64,000 nt of DNA from Novosphingobium arvoryzae (GTDB lineage Bacteria; Pseudomonadota; Alphaproteobacteria; Sphingomonadales; Sphingomonadaceae), in NCBI RefSeq assembly GCF_014652615.1, contig NZ_BMZD01000006.1, forward strand, positions 124,001-188,000, written 5' to 3'. The first letter of the stretch is position 1; every line of letters starts with the position of its first letter. Shown one piece after another: positions 16,989-26,146 of this stretch. The position numbers were made by a program, and so were the translations under genes. Under the pieces are notes generated by a model. That model did not search any database and had not been told where the DNA came from. It was given only the letters and a program-made list of their open reading frames with translations.

Positions 16989-19442
16989 ATGGTGATCAGG
17001 CGCTCGTTTTTTGCGGCAACCCTCGTGCTGGCAGGCTGCGCCGCCCCCGCGCTGGAAAGCGGGCTGGCTGCACAGGCACCCACAACGCCGCAGGTCCGCC
17101 CGGAAGCCCGCGCCAACCCCGCCGCCTGGCCCGCCGCGCGCAGCCCCGCCGCGATCACCGATCCCGCGACCGAGGCGCAGATTGCCGCGATCCTGCGCAA
17201 GCTGACGCTGGAGCAGAAGGTCGGCCAGATGATCCAGGCCGACATCAGCGCGATCACCCCCGCCGATCTGGCGCGCTATCCGCTCGGCTCGATCCTGGCG
17301 GGCGGCAATTCCGGTCCCTATGGTGATGAGCGCGCCGATGCGGCCAAGTGGGGCAAACTGGTCGAAGAATTTCGCGCGGCATCGCGCGCAAGCGGCGCGG
17401 GCGTGCCGATCCTGTTCGGGGTCGATGCCGTCCACGGTCATTCCAACCTGCCCGGCGCCACGATCTTTCCCCACAACATCGGCCTTGGCGCGGCCAACGA
17501 CGCCGACCTGATCGAGCGCATCGGGCGCGTCACCGCTGCCGAAGTGGCCGCCAGCGGGATCGAGTGGACCTTTGCGCCCACGCTAGCCGTGCCGCAGGAC
17601 TTGCGCTGGGGCCGGACATACGAAGGCTACGCTGCCGATCCGGCGCTGGTCGAGCGCTATGCCACGGCCATGACCATCGGCCTGCAAGGCACGCTGCTGG
17701 CCGGACGGCCCCTGCCTGCCAACCGCGTGGCCGCCACCGCCAAGCACTTCCTGGCCGATGGCGGCACCAGGGACGGCAAGGATCAGGGTGACGCCGCGAT
17801 CAGCGAAAGCGAACTCGTCTCGGTCCACGCGCGTGGCTATCCCGCCGCGATCGATGCCGGCGCACTGACCGTGATGGCCAGCTTTTCCAGCTGGAACGGG
17901 GTCAAGCACCACGGCAACCCCACCCTGCTGACCGACGTGCTGAAGGGTCGGATGGGCTTTGCCGGGCTGGTCGTGGGTGACTGGAACGGCCACGGCCAGG
18001 TCGCGGGCTGCACCGTGACCGACTGCGCCGCCAGCTTCAACGCCGGGCTGGACCTCGCCATGGCGCCTGACAGCTGGAAGGGCCTGTTCGAAGCCACCCT
18101 GCGCGATGCCCGCAGCGGCGCAATCCCGCTCGGCCGGATCGACGATGCCGTCACCCGCATCCTGCGGGTCAAGGCCAAGCTGGGCCTGCTGGGCGATGCC
18201 CCGGTCCAGCGCGGCGCTCCGGCACAGGTCGGCGCGCCGGAACATCTGGCGGTTGCGCGCGAAGCGGTCGCCAAATCGCTGGTCCTGCTGAAGAACAATG
18301 GCGGCGTCCTGCCACTGCGCCCCGGTGCGCGGGTGCTGGTTACCGGCCCCGGCGCAGACAGCATGGCAATGCAGTCCGGCGGGTGGACCGTGACCTGGCA
18401 GGGGACAGACACCAGCCCCGCCGACTTCCCCAACGGCCAGACGATCGGCCGCGCGATTGCCGATGCCGTCGGCGCGGCCGGGGGCAAGGCCGTGCTGGCC
18501 ACCGATGACGCCGCAACCGCGCAGGCCGATGTGGCCGTGGTCGTATTCGGCGAGAAGCCCTATGCCGAGTATCAGGGCGATATTCCCAATCTCGCCTACC
18601 GCTCCCACGCCGGAGAGCTGGAGCTGATCGCCAGGCTGCGCGCGCGCGGGATGAAGGTCGTCTCGGTGTTCCTTTCGGGCCGGCCGATGTTCACCGGATC
18701 GCTGATCAATGCGTCAGACGCCTTCGTCGCCGCCTGGCTGCCCGGCACACAGGGCGCGGGCGTGGCCGATGTGCTGGTCGCCGCCCGCGATGGCAAGCCG
18801 CCGCGCGACTTCACCGGCCGCCTGCCCTTCGCCTGGCCTGCCGATGCCGCCTCGCCAATTACCGCCCCGCTGTTCCCGGCGGGTTACGGGCTGGACTATA
18901 GCCGTGCCAGCACGCTCGGCCCGGTCAACGAAGACCCGCGCGTCGATCTGGCCGCCTCCACCAGCGAGGATGCCTACCTGACGCGCGGCGTCATCCCGTC
19001 GCCCTGGCGGCTGGGGCTGGACAGTGCCGTTCTGGCCCGCGCGACGGACCTTTCCGCACAGGAAGACGCACGCCAGTTCCGCTGGACCGCGCCCGGTGCC
19101 TTCGCCATCGATGGTCCGCCGGTCAACCTGATGCGCCAGCTCGATGGCGGGTTCGTGCTGCAACTGGACTGGCGGGTCGATACCGCGCCAACCGGCCCGG
19201 TCAGCCTGTCGCTGGGCGGCGGCGCGCTCGACCTCGGCCCGGCGCTGCGCGCCGCGAAGCCGGGTGAACCAGTGCTGACCCGCATTCCGCTGCGCTGCTT
19301 CAAGGATGCGGGCGGCGATCTTGCGGCGGTCGGCACCCCGTTGCGGCTGCGCGCGGACACGGGCCTCGTCGTGACGATCCGCAACATCCGGCTCGATTCC
19401 GCCGGCCTGCCGGTGCCCTGTCCGGCCAAGGCCGCGAACTGA
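16989..19442 (+). CDS. GH3 beta-glucosidase / exo-glucanase lipoprotein
   Basis: Glycoside hydrolase family 3 enzyme, 817 residues, that would release glucose from beta-glucan oligosaccharides in the periplasm. Lipobox LAGC (Cys17) marks a lipoprotein. The N-terminal barrel has KHFLADGGT and the nucleophile Asp331 in GDWNGH; a second alpha/beta domain (about 430-640) and a C-terminal beta-rich extension of about 170 residues follow. This resembles ExoP-type GH3 enzymes, which are also long. It carries its own operator-like palindrome upstream. Confidence 0.93.
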   Translation: MVIRRSFFAATLVLAGCAAPALESGLAAQAPTTPQVRPEARANPAAWPAARSPAAITDPATEAQIAAILRKLTLEQKVGQMIQADISAITPADLARYPLGSILAGGNSGPYGDERADAAKWGKLVEEFRAASRASGAGVPILFGVDAVHGHSNLPGATIFPHNIGLGAANDADLIERIGRVTAAEVAASGIEWTFAPTLAVPQDLRWGRTYEGYAADPALVERYATAMTIGLQGTLLAGRPLPANRVAATAKHFLADGGTRDGKDQGDAAISESELVSVHARGYPAAIDAGALTVMASFSSWNGVKHHGNPTLLTDVLKGRMGFAGLVVGDWNGHGQVAGCTVTDCAASFNAGLDLAMAPDSWKGLFEATLRDARSGAIPLGRIDDAVTRILRVKAKLGLLGDAPVQRGAPAQVGAPEHLAVAREAVAKSLVLLKNNGGVLPLRPGARVLVTGPGADSMAMQSGGWTVTWQGTDTSPADFPNGQTIGRAIADAVGAAGGKAVLATDDAATAQADVAVVVFGEKPYAEYQGDIPNLAYRSHAGELELIARLRARGMKVVSVFLSGRPMFTGSLINASDAFVAAWLPGTQGAGVADVLVAARDGKPPRDFTGRLPFAWPADAASPITAPLFPAGYGLDYSRASTLGPVNEDPRVDLAASTSEDAYLTRGVIPSPWRLGLDSAVLARATDLSAQEDARQFRWTAPGAFAIDGPPVNLMRQLDGGFVLQLDWRVDTAPTGPVSLSLGGGALDLGPALRAAKPGEPVLTRIPLRCFKDAGGDLAAVGTPLRLRADTGLVVTIRNIRLDSAGLPVPCPAKAAN

Positions 19443-19490
19443 CCTAAAGCCGCTATTGCGGGACGGGGGGCGGCGCGCGCATTTGCCCCC

Positions 19491-21023
19491 ATGTCCCGCA
19501 CGCTTGTCCTGATCCTGGGTGACCAGTTGTCGCCGGCACTGTCGTCCCTGCGCGGGCTGGACCCGGCGCGGACGACCGTGCTGCTGTGCGAAGTGATGGG
19601 TGAGGCCAGCTATGTGGGCCACCACCAGAAGAAGATCGCCTTCATCTTCTCTGCGATGCGCCACTTCGCGCAGGAGCTGCGGGGCGCGGGCTGGACAGTC
19701 GATTACGTCACGCTGGACGATCCGGCCAACACCGGGACGCTGGTGGGCGAAGTTACCCGCGCCATCACTCGCCATCAGGCAAGCAAGGTACGCGTCACCG
19801 AACCCGGCGAGTGGCGCGTGCTGGCGGATCTGCAGTCCCTCACCCCCGTCCCCGATATCCTGCCAGACGACCGCTTCCTGTGCAGCCACGCCGAGTTTCA
19901 GGACTGGGCGGAGGGGCGCAAGGCGCTGCGGATGGAGTATTTCTACCGCCTGATGCGCCGCAAGACCGGGCTGCTGATGGACGGGGACGAACCCGCTGGC
20001 GGGCAATGGAACTTCGACCACGACAACCGCAAGCGCGCCGCGCCCGATCTGTTTATGCCCCAGCCGCCGCGCCACGCGCCCGATGCAATCACCCGCGACG
20101 TGCTCGATCTGGTGGCGCAGCGCTTTGGCAGCAATTTCGGCACGCTGGAGCCATTCTGGCTGCCCGTCACCCGCGCCGATGCAGAGCGCGCCGCGCAGAC
20201 TTTCATCACCGCCGCCCTGCCCCACTTTGGCGACTATCAGGACGCCATGCTGACTGGGCAGAAGTTCCTCTACCACAGCCTGTTGTCCCCGCTGATCAAC
20301 GTTGGCCTGCTCGATCCGCTGGCCATGTGCCGGATGGCGGAGGCAGCGTGGCGCGATGGGGCCGCGCCGCTGAACGCGGTGGAAGGGTTCATTCGCCAGA
20401 TCATCGGCTGGCGCGAATACGTGCGCGGGATCTATTGGCGCGAGGGGCCGGATTACGTCCGACGCAACGCGCTTGACGCTGTTCGCCCGCTGCCCGCGCT
20501 ATACTGGACCGGACGGACCGGCATGGCCTGCATGGCCGCCGCGATCGGCCAGACGATCGAGGAAGCCTATGCCCACCACATCCAGCGGCTGATGGTGACC
20601 GGCAATTTCGCGCTGCTCACGGGCATCGATCCCCACGCGCTGCACGAGTGGTATCTGGCGGTCTATTTCGATGCGTTCGAATGGGTCGAAGCGCCCAACA
20701 CCATCGGGATGAGCCAGTTCGCCGACGGCGGCCTGCTAGCCTCCAAGCCCTATGCTGCCAGCGGCGCCTATATCGACCGGATGTCGGATTATTGCGGCTC
20801 GTGCCGCTACAGCGTGAAGCTGAAAGTGGGCGACAAGGCCTGTCCGCTCAACGCGCTCTACTGGGATTTCATCGCCCGCCACCGCGATCGGTTCGCGGGC
20901 AACCCGCGCATGGCGCAAATAGTGCGCACGTGGGACAGGATGGCCGAAACCCAGCAGGCGGCGCTGCGCCAGTCCGCCGCGCGATTCCTAGAGCGACTGG
21001 ACGAAACCGGCACCGATTTGTGA
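19491..21023 (+). CDS. Iron-sulfur photolyase/cryptochrome, PhrB type
   Basis: Member of the prokaryotic Fe-S photolyase and cryptochrome group (PhrB/CryB), 510 residues. PhrB of Agrobacterium repairs (6-4) photoproducts with FAD, a lumazine antenna and a [4Fe-4S] cluster. The N-terminal LVLILGDQLS is typical. Cysteine ligands are visible: one in GMACM (about residue 346) and the trio C-X2-C-X12-C in DYCGSCRYSVK...KACP. It stands alone on the plus strand, with its stop 3 bp from the convergent photolyase stop. Confidence 0.92.
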   Translation: MSRTLVLILGDQLSPALSSLRGLDPARTTVLLCEVMGEASYVGHHQKKIAFIFSAMRHFAQELRGAGWTVDYVTLDDPANTGTLVGEVTRAITRHQASKVRVTEPGEWRVLADLQSLTPVPDILPDDRFLCSHAEFQDWAEGRKALRMEYFYRLMRRKTGLLMDGDEPAGGQWNFDHDNRKRAAPDLFMPQPPRHAPDAITRDVLDLVAQRFGSNFGTLEPFWLPVTRADAERAAQTFITAALPHFGDYQDAMLTGQKFLYHSLLSPLINVGLLDPLAMCRMAEAAWRDGAAPLNAVEGFIRQIIGWREYVRGIYWREGPDYVRRNALDAVRPLPALYWTGRTGMACMAAAIGQTIEEAYAHHIQRLMVTGNFALLTGIDPHALHEWYLAVYFDAFEWVEAPNTIGMSQFADGGLLASKPYAASGAYIDRMSDYCGSCRYSVKLKVGDKACPLNALYWDFIARHRDRFAGNPRMAQIVRTWDRMAETQQAALRQSAARFLERLDETGTDL

Positions 21024-21026
21024 ACG

Positions 21027-22568
21027 TCAGAAGCTGAATTCACCCTGCCCCGGCGTTGGGGCGGGCTTTGGCGCGCGGCGCTTGCCGGTGGGCGGCAGAC
21101 CCGCCTTGCGGCTGCCGTGGCGCTGCTGGATACCATTGGCGGTCTGGCGAAAGTCTGCGCCTTTGCGCACTGTATAGATCCGCTCCCGCGCGAACCGCGC
21201 CGCCGCGACGTGATCGACCAGCGGGCGCGGATAGGTCACCCCCGGCTCCACCCCCCAGCCGCGCAGCACGGTATCCGGCGCGGTCCATGGCTGGTGCAGG
21301 AATTCGATCGGCACGGCCGCCAGTTCCGGCAACCAGCGGCGGATGAACACGCCGTCCGGGTCCTGATCGAGCGACTGCTTGACCGGGTTATAGATCCGCG
21401 CGGTGTTCACGCCGGTCGTGCCCGATTGCATCTGCGCCTGCGGGAAATGGATGCCGGGCTCGAAATCCGTGAACAGCCGCGCCAGTTCCTGCGCGGGGCG
21501 GCGCCAGTCCTGCCACAAGTGATAACTGGAAAAGGCCATCACCATCGAGCGCATCCGGAAGTTGAGCCACCCCGTCGCGCCGAGCGAGCGCATGCAGGCA
21601 TCGACGAAGGGAAACCCGGTCTGACCCTGTCGCCAGGCCGCGACCAGCGCTTCGTGCTCCGGCCCGACCGGGCGCAAGTCGGCATAGGCCGGGTGCAGGT
21701 TGGTGTGCTCGATCGAGGGCTGGTCTTCCAGCTTCTGGATGAAGTGGCAGTGCCAGTGCAGCCGCGCGATGAATGAGCGGATCGAGCCGGTCCAATGCTT
21801 GTCCTCGCGTTCGCTCCAGCGCAGCAGCGCGCGCGTTGCGGCCTGATGGGACTCGCGCATGGAGAGGCATCCGAAGGCGAGGTGGGCGGAAATGCGCGAG
21901 CAGGCCTCGGCCCCCTCGAGCGGGCTGGACATCGCGCTGCGATAGAACTGCCCGCGCTCGGTCAGGAACGATCCAAGCAAGGCAATCCCCTCGCGCCGCC
22001 CGCCGCGCTGACGGTCGGGGCAGGGATCGTCCGCCAGCCACAGTTCGGCCGCATCGGGCCAGGGGTCTGACGGCAGGATAGCCGGCCGCGTCAACGCGGG
22101 CCGGGGCAGGACGGGAGCGGCCATCATCCGGTCCCACCGTGCCGCCCAGCCATCGCGCCGGTTCAACGCGCGCCAGACGCCGTGCTGGCGATGCTCCACC
22201 AGTGGCACCCCGGCCTGCCGCGCCCAGCGGCGCACCGCCTTGTCGCGGGCGAAGGTCCATTCCAGCCCAGTTTCCTCGTGCGCGTGGATCTGCGCGATGC
22301 CGTGGCGGGCGTGGAGATCGGCCAGCACATGCACCGCATCGCCCGTGCGCCGCACCAGCGCGCCCCCGCAGCCGCGCAACTGCCGGTCCAGATCATCCAG
22401 GCATTCCCCCAGGAACGCGAACTGCCGCCCGGACAGCGCGGGTTGCCGCCACAGCTCCGGCTCGACGATATAGAGCGCCAGCACCGGGTGCCCGCTCGCC
22501 ACCGCGGCGGTGAGCGCGGCGTGATCGTGAACGCGCAAGTCGCGCTTGAACCAGACGACGCTGATCAC
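21027..22568 (-). CDS. phr: Deoxyribodipyrimidine photolyase / cryptochrome family protein
   Basis: FAD-dependent CPD photolyase family protein, 513 residues. The antenna domain opens with VVWFKRDLRVHDHAAL; the C-terminal FAD domain has the NTARIYNPVKQ and DPDGVFIRRWLPEL segments. These resemble the class III photolyases related to plant cryptochromes more than E. coli PhrB (inference). Translation must start at GTG 22568, because the residues after it begin the first beta strand; upstream sequence belongs to the intergenic gap and neighbouring gene. It is third in a minus-strand set with the domain-swapped photolyase-like gene and the renalase-like gene. Confidence 0.9.
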   Translation of the reverse strand: MISVVWFKRDLRVHDHAALTAAVASGHPVLALYIVEPELWRQPALSGRQFAFLGECLDDLDRQLRGCGGALVRRTGDAVHVLADLHARHGIAQIHAHEETGLEWTFARDKAVRRWARQAGVPLVEHRQHGVWRALNRRDGWAARWDRMMAAPVLPRPALTRPAILPSDPWPDAAELWLADDPCPDRQRGGRREGIALLGSFLTERGQFYRSAMSSPLEGAEACSRISAHLAFGCLSMRESHQAATRALLRWSEREDKHWTGSIRSFIARLHWHCHFIQKLEDQPSIEHTNLHPAYADLRPVGPEHEALVAAWRQGQTGFPFVDACMRSLGATGWLNFRMRSMVMAFSSYHLWQDWRRPAQELARLFTDFEPGIHFPQAQMQSGTTGVNTARIYNPVKQSLDQDPDGVFIRRWLPELAAVPIEFLHQPWTAPDTVLRGWGVEPGVTYPRPLVDHVAAARFARERIYTVRKGADFRQTANGIQQRHGSRKAGLPPTGKRRAPKPAPTPGQGEFSF

Positions 22569-22579
22569 ACCCGGCCCCG

Positions 22580-23758
22580 TTATACCAGACCGGCGACCAG
22601 TTTGGGGATGTGCTGGCGGAAGGCGAAAAAGCCCTTGGTGGCGAGCGGCCAGCACTGCGTGTCCCACGCGCGCCTGACGCGGACCAGCCGGATCGAGACA
22701 AGGGCCAGCGCGCGCTCGATCTCGTCCAGCACCGGGGCAGAGGGGCCAAGCGGGGCACACGCCGTGACCACCTCGCTCACCCCTGCGTCCAGCGCCCATG
22801 CCGCGACCGCTTCCGGGGCAAGCAACTGCCCCGCCAGACCAAACTGCGCCCCCGCCCGGTCCAGTCCATCGGCCAGCGCCCCGGCAGCGAACCGCCCGGC
22901 CGGACTGTCGGCTGACGGCGTGGTCAGCGCGGCGAGCGCGACCACCGTTGCCCCCACCGGCAGCGTTTCGGGCGAGAGGTCTTCCTCGGTCAGCAGCAGG
23001 GCAACCCGGTCCGTCGCTGGCACCTGCGCTGGCGGGATCGCGCCCGGCGGCGGGTTGGGTGCGACCATCGGCACAGGCAGAGCCTGTTCATCCAGTTGTC
23101 CCGCCGGATCGAACCGCCCCAGCGTGTTCAGGCGGATGTTCTCCGCCCGCGCAAGGTAGTGCTTGCCCGGCGTCTGCAAGCCCGCAACCCAGCGCCACGA
23201 CAGCGTGTTGGAAGCCGGGTCCGCATCGAGCAGATGCTGCGCCATGAACGCCGCGCCCAGTTCCCACGGCAGGCGCAGGGTAAAGATCCAGATCGAGGCA
23301 AACCACATCCGCGCGTGGTTGTGCAGCCAGCCGGTCCGGACCAGTTCCGCCGCCCAGGCATCGAAACAGGCGATTCCCGTCTGCCCGCCCCGCGCCGCCG
23401 CCAACGCGGCGCTGTCCGCCCATTCCGCTGAAAGCCGCGCCGCCGCCGCGTGGTAATCCGCCAGCACGCCGGGGCGCAGTTCCAGCCATCCTTTCCAGTA
23501 GGTCCGCCAGCAGACCTCCTGAATGAACTTGTCCGCCCGCGCGAAGCCGTGGCGGCGCAGCACGGCGGCGATCACTTCCTCCTCGGTCAGGATGCGGCGG
23601 CGAATCCACGGCGACAACGCGGAAACATTGCTGCGATCATCCGGCCCCCGATCGATGTTGCGCAGCCGCGCGTAATCGGCCCCGGCATGGGGCAGGAACT
23701 CTGCCAGCCGCTCCAGCGCCGCCGCGCGGGTCGGAGTCCAGTCAGTCAGGCCGGGCAT
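22580..23758 (-). CDS. Photolyase-like FAD-binding protein with swapped domain order
   Basis: A 392-residue protein beginning with a photolyase FAD-binding helical domain (about residues 5-225: TRAAALERLAEF, SNVSALSPWIRR, KFIQEVCWRTYWKG, WMHNH-like WLHNHARMW and TLSWRWVAG). The remaining 150 residues look like an alpha/beta Rossmann unit (DRVALLLTEEDL ... WDTQCWPLATKGFFAFRQ), similar to the antenna domain that normally comes first. Whether it repairs DNA is unknown. Start chosen at 23758 (MPGLTDW), overlapping the upstream gene by 13 bp. It is followed 11 bp later by the canonical photolyase. Confidence 0.75.
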   Translation of the reverse strand: MPGLTDWTPTRAAALERLAEFLPHAGADYARLRNIDRGPDDRSNVSALSPWIRRRILTEEEVIAAVLRRHGFARADKFIQEVCWRTYWKGWLELRPGVLADYHAAAARLSAEWADSAALAAARGGQTGIACFDAWAAELVRTGWLHNHARMWFASIWIFTLRLPWELGAAFMAQHLLDADPASNTLSWRWVAGLQTPGKHYLARAENIRLNTLGRFDPAGQLDEQALPVPMVAPNPPPGAIPPAQVPATDRVALLLTEEDLSPETLPVGATVVALAALTTPSADSPAGRFAAGALADGLDRAGAQFGLAGQLLAPEAVAAWALDAGVSEVVTACAPLGPSAPVLDEIERALALVSIRLVRVRRAWDTQCWPLATKGFFAFRQHIPKLVAGLV

Positions 23759-24735
23759 GAGGCCGCCGCCTCTGCCATTGCGCGCGCCAGTTGCTGGCCA
23801 GAGAGCCACGCGCATTCCACACGCGGGGCGAGCAGCCAGTCACCGCACGCACCCAGCCCCAGCGCCGGATTCCACAGCGCCCCCCGGCCCAGCGCGGCGC
23901 TTTGCGCATAGCGCCAGCGGTGCGCGCTGGCGGTAACCGGTTCAGGCAGGTCCGCACTTAGCGCCCCGGCCAGTTCCGCCAGCAGCCGCGCGGCAATATC
24001 GGGCGCGTCGCCTTCCAGATTGGCTTCGGACCAGTCCGGGCTGCCTTGCACCACCCAGGCTTCCGGGCCGGTGCGTCCCGGCTTGGCGCTGTTGCGCGCC
24101 GCCCAGCCAATCGCGCCGCAATCGCGCAGGATATCGCGCCCGCCCGGCAGCGGTTCTGCAAAGGTGAACATCGCGGTCCAGCACGGCTGCGAGCGGGCGA
24201 CCAGAGCCGCGCCCGCCATCTCGAAATCATGCAGCGAGAGGAACGGCAGCGCCTGCTCCGCCGGGATCGCCAGAACCAGAGCATCGAACGGCCCCAGCGG
24301 CCCGGCGTCGGTATGAACCAGCCAGCCCCCGTCCTGCCGCACGATCCGTTCCGCCCGCGTGTTCCAGCGCACGTCATGCGCAGAGGCGAGCGCCTTGATC
24401 ACGGCATTCATCCCCGGCGTGCCGACCCAGGCATCCGCGCCCGCGACTGGCCACGGCGCCGCGACGCCTGCCGCCGCCCACTCTGCCACCTGCTGGCGAA
24501 AGCCGGGATCGCGCGCCGTGAAATATTGCGCGCCGTGGTCGAACGCGGCCTGCCCCAGCGGCGTCTCCATCCGCCGGGTCGACATCCGCCCGCCCGGTCC
24601 GCGCGCCTTGTCGATCAGCGTCACTGCATGGCCGACGCTGGCCAGCGCGCCAGCGCACGACAGCCCCGCCATGCCCGCGCCGACAATCAGGACGCTGGAA
24701 AATGCGCGGGTTGGCGTGGGTTCGGGGCTGGGCAT
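23746..24735 (-). CDS. Renalase-like FAD-dependent amine oxidoreductase
   Basis: A 329-residue NAD(P)/FAD flavoprotein. The dinucleotide motif VGAGMAGLSCA starts at residue 18, and RGPGGRMSTRR near residue 45 is the FAD-contact motif seen in bacterial renalases. Bacterial renalases oxidise isomeric, non-productive forms of NAD(P)H; that role is inferred from the family. First gene of a three-gene minus-strand set with two photolyase-family genes, a pairing also known in pseudomonads. Confidence 0.82.
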   Translation of the reverse strand: MPSPEPTPTRAFSSVLIVGAGMAGLSCAGALASVGHAVTLIDKARGPGGRMSTRRMETPLGQAAFDHGAQYFTARDPGFRQQVAEWAAAGVAAPWPVAGADAWVGTPGMNAVIKALASAHDVRWNTRAERIVRQDGGWLVHTDAGPLGPFDALVLAIPAEQALPFLSLHDFEMAGAALVARSQPCWTAMFTFAEPLPGGRDILRDCGAIGWAARNSAKPGRTGPEAWVVQGSPDWSEANLEGDAPDIAARLLAELAGALSADLPEPVTASAHRWRYAQSAALGRGALWNPALGLGACGDWLLAPRVECAWLSGQQLARAMAEAAASCPA

Positions 24736-24814
24736 GGGCGATAGTCCTTCAAACGCGTTGCTCCCGCCTTGGCCTTGCCGCCTTCAAGCCGCAACATGAC
24801 CAAAGGGCCAGCGC

Positions 24815-26146
24815 TCAGGCTGGCTCCGCCGTTCCCGCAATCGAATCCGCCACCATTTCGCGCAGCGGCAGCCTTGCCTGCATCCGCACCGCCAGCAGCG
24901 CGGTGCCGCTGACCTTGCGCTGGACAAACAGCGTGTCGGCGGGCGGAATGTGCCAGGCCGCGCGATCAGCCGCGATCCCTTCGGCATGGCGGCGCACCTG
25001 CTCCACGAACGAACGGTCCGCGAAATCGAACAGCCCCGGCTTGCCCAGATGCGCCATCAGCACCGCGATCATGGCGTCGAGGGCGGCGCCGTGGCGTTCC
25101 AGCGTGGTGGAAGTGACGAAGCCGACCTCCACCAACGCGGCGCGCAGGGCAGCCTGATCCTCGGCCAGCCCGGCCTGCATCAGCCGGCGATAGGCCGCCG
25201 TGGTGGCTGCGGGAACGGCCCGCGCCGCGCCAAAATCCAGCAACACGATCCGGCCGGTGTCCGCCTGCCAGCGATAATTGGCAAAGTTGGGATCGGTCTG
25301 CATGAAGCCGAATTCGAACAATTCGCGCAGCACCAGCCCCAGCAGCGCGCCCATCGCCGCATCGCGGGTTTCAGCCGGAGCCTCCTGCAACGTCTCGATG
25401 CTCTGGCCCGGCACGAAATCCATCGCCAGCACCCGCCCGGTCGACAGGTCATCCACCGGCGCGGGCAGGACGAAGGCCGGATCGCCCGCCAGCAGCGTGT
25501 GATAGCGGCGCATCTGCTCCGCCTCGCGGCAATAATCGGCTTCCTCGTGCAGCTGTCGCTTCGCCTCCGCCAGCAGCGGCGCGATGTCGAGCGAGGCGGG
25601 CAGCAGGCTGGACAGGCGCAGCAGCGTGGCGACATTGTCGACATCGGCATCGATGCTGTCGGCCACGCCCGGATACTGCACTTTCACTGCCAGCACGCGC
25701 CCATCGGCCATTTGCGCGCGGTGGACCTGTCCGATCGAGGCGGCGGCCAGCGGCGTCGCCTCGAACCGGGCGAACCGCCGCCGCCAGTCCGTCCCCAGTT
25801 CTGCCGCCAGCACCCGGTTGAGCTGCGCGGGCGGCATGAAGTGCGCGGAATCGCGCAGCCTGGCCAGGATCGTGGTCAGTTCCGCGGGCAGCAGATCGCC
25901 CGCGTCCATGGAAATCATCTGCCCCAGCTTCATCGCCGCACCACGCAGGCGCGACAGCTGCTCGGTCACGCGCGCCGCATTGGCCGGGGTCAGCAGCAGT
26001 TGCGACAGCTGCGGCCGCTCCCCCGCCGCCAGCCGCCGCGCCCCTTCGGCCAGCACCCCGCCCGCGATCCCGCCCGCCATCTGCCCGAACGAGGCCAGCC
26101 GCGACAGGCGAGCGGAGGGAACCTTGCGATAGCGGGAATCGCTCAT
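24815..26146 (-). CDS. ABC1/UbiB-family atypical kinase (AarF domain)
   Basis: A 443-residue ABC1/ADCK family protein, the group that supports ubiquinone synthesis. The KxGQ motif (AMKLGQMIS), the alanine-rich loop replacing the glycine loop (LAAASIGQVH), the invariant lysine (LAVKVQYP) and the metal-binding DFGAAR are all seen. Start at 26146 gives MSDSRYRK and overlaps the DCC gene stop (ATGA). No C-terminal transmembrane pair like that of UbiB is obvious, so it is a paralogue rather than UbiB proper. Its neighbours do not include other ubi genes. Confidence 0.88.
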   Translation of the reverse strand: MSDSRYRKVPSARLSRLASFGQMAGGIAGGVLAEGARRLAAGERPQLSQLLLTPANAARVTEQLSRLRGAAMKLGQMISMDAGDLLPAELTTILARLRDSAHFMPPAQLNRVLAAELGTDWRRRFARFEATPLAAASIGQVHRAQMADGRVLAVKVQYPGVADSIDADVDNVATLLRLSSLLPASLDIAPLLAEAKRQLHEEADYCREAEQMRRYHTLLAGDPAFVLPAPVDDLSTGRVLAMDFVPGQSIETLQEAPAETRDAAMGALLGLVLRELFEFGFMQTDPNFANYRWQADTGRIVLLDFGAARAVPAATTAAYRRLMQAGLAEDQAALRAALVEVGFVTSTTLERHGAALDAMIAVLMAHLGKPGLFDFADRSFVEQVRRHAEGIAADRAAWHIPPADTLFVQRKVSGTALLAVRMQARLPLREMVADSIAGTAEPA

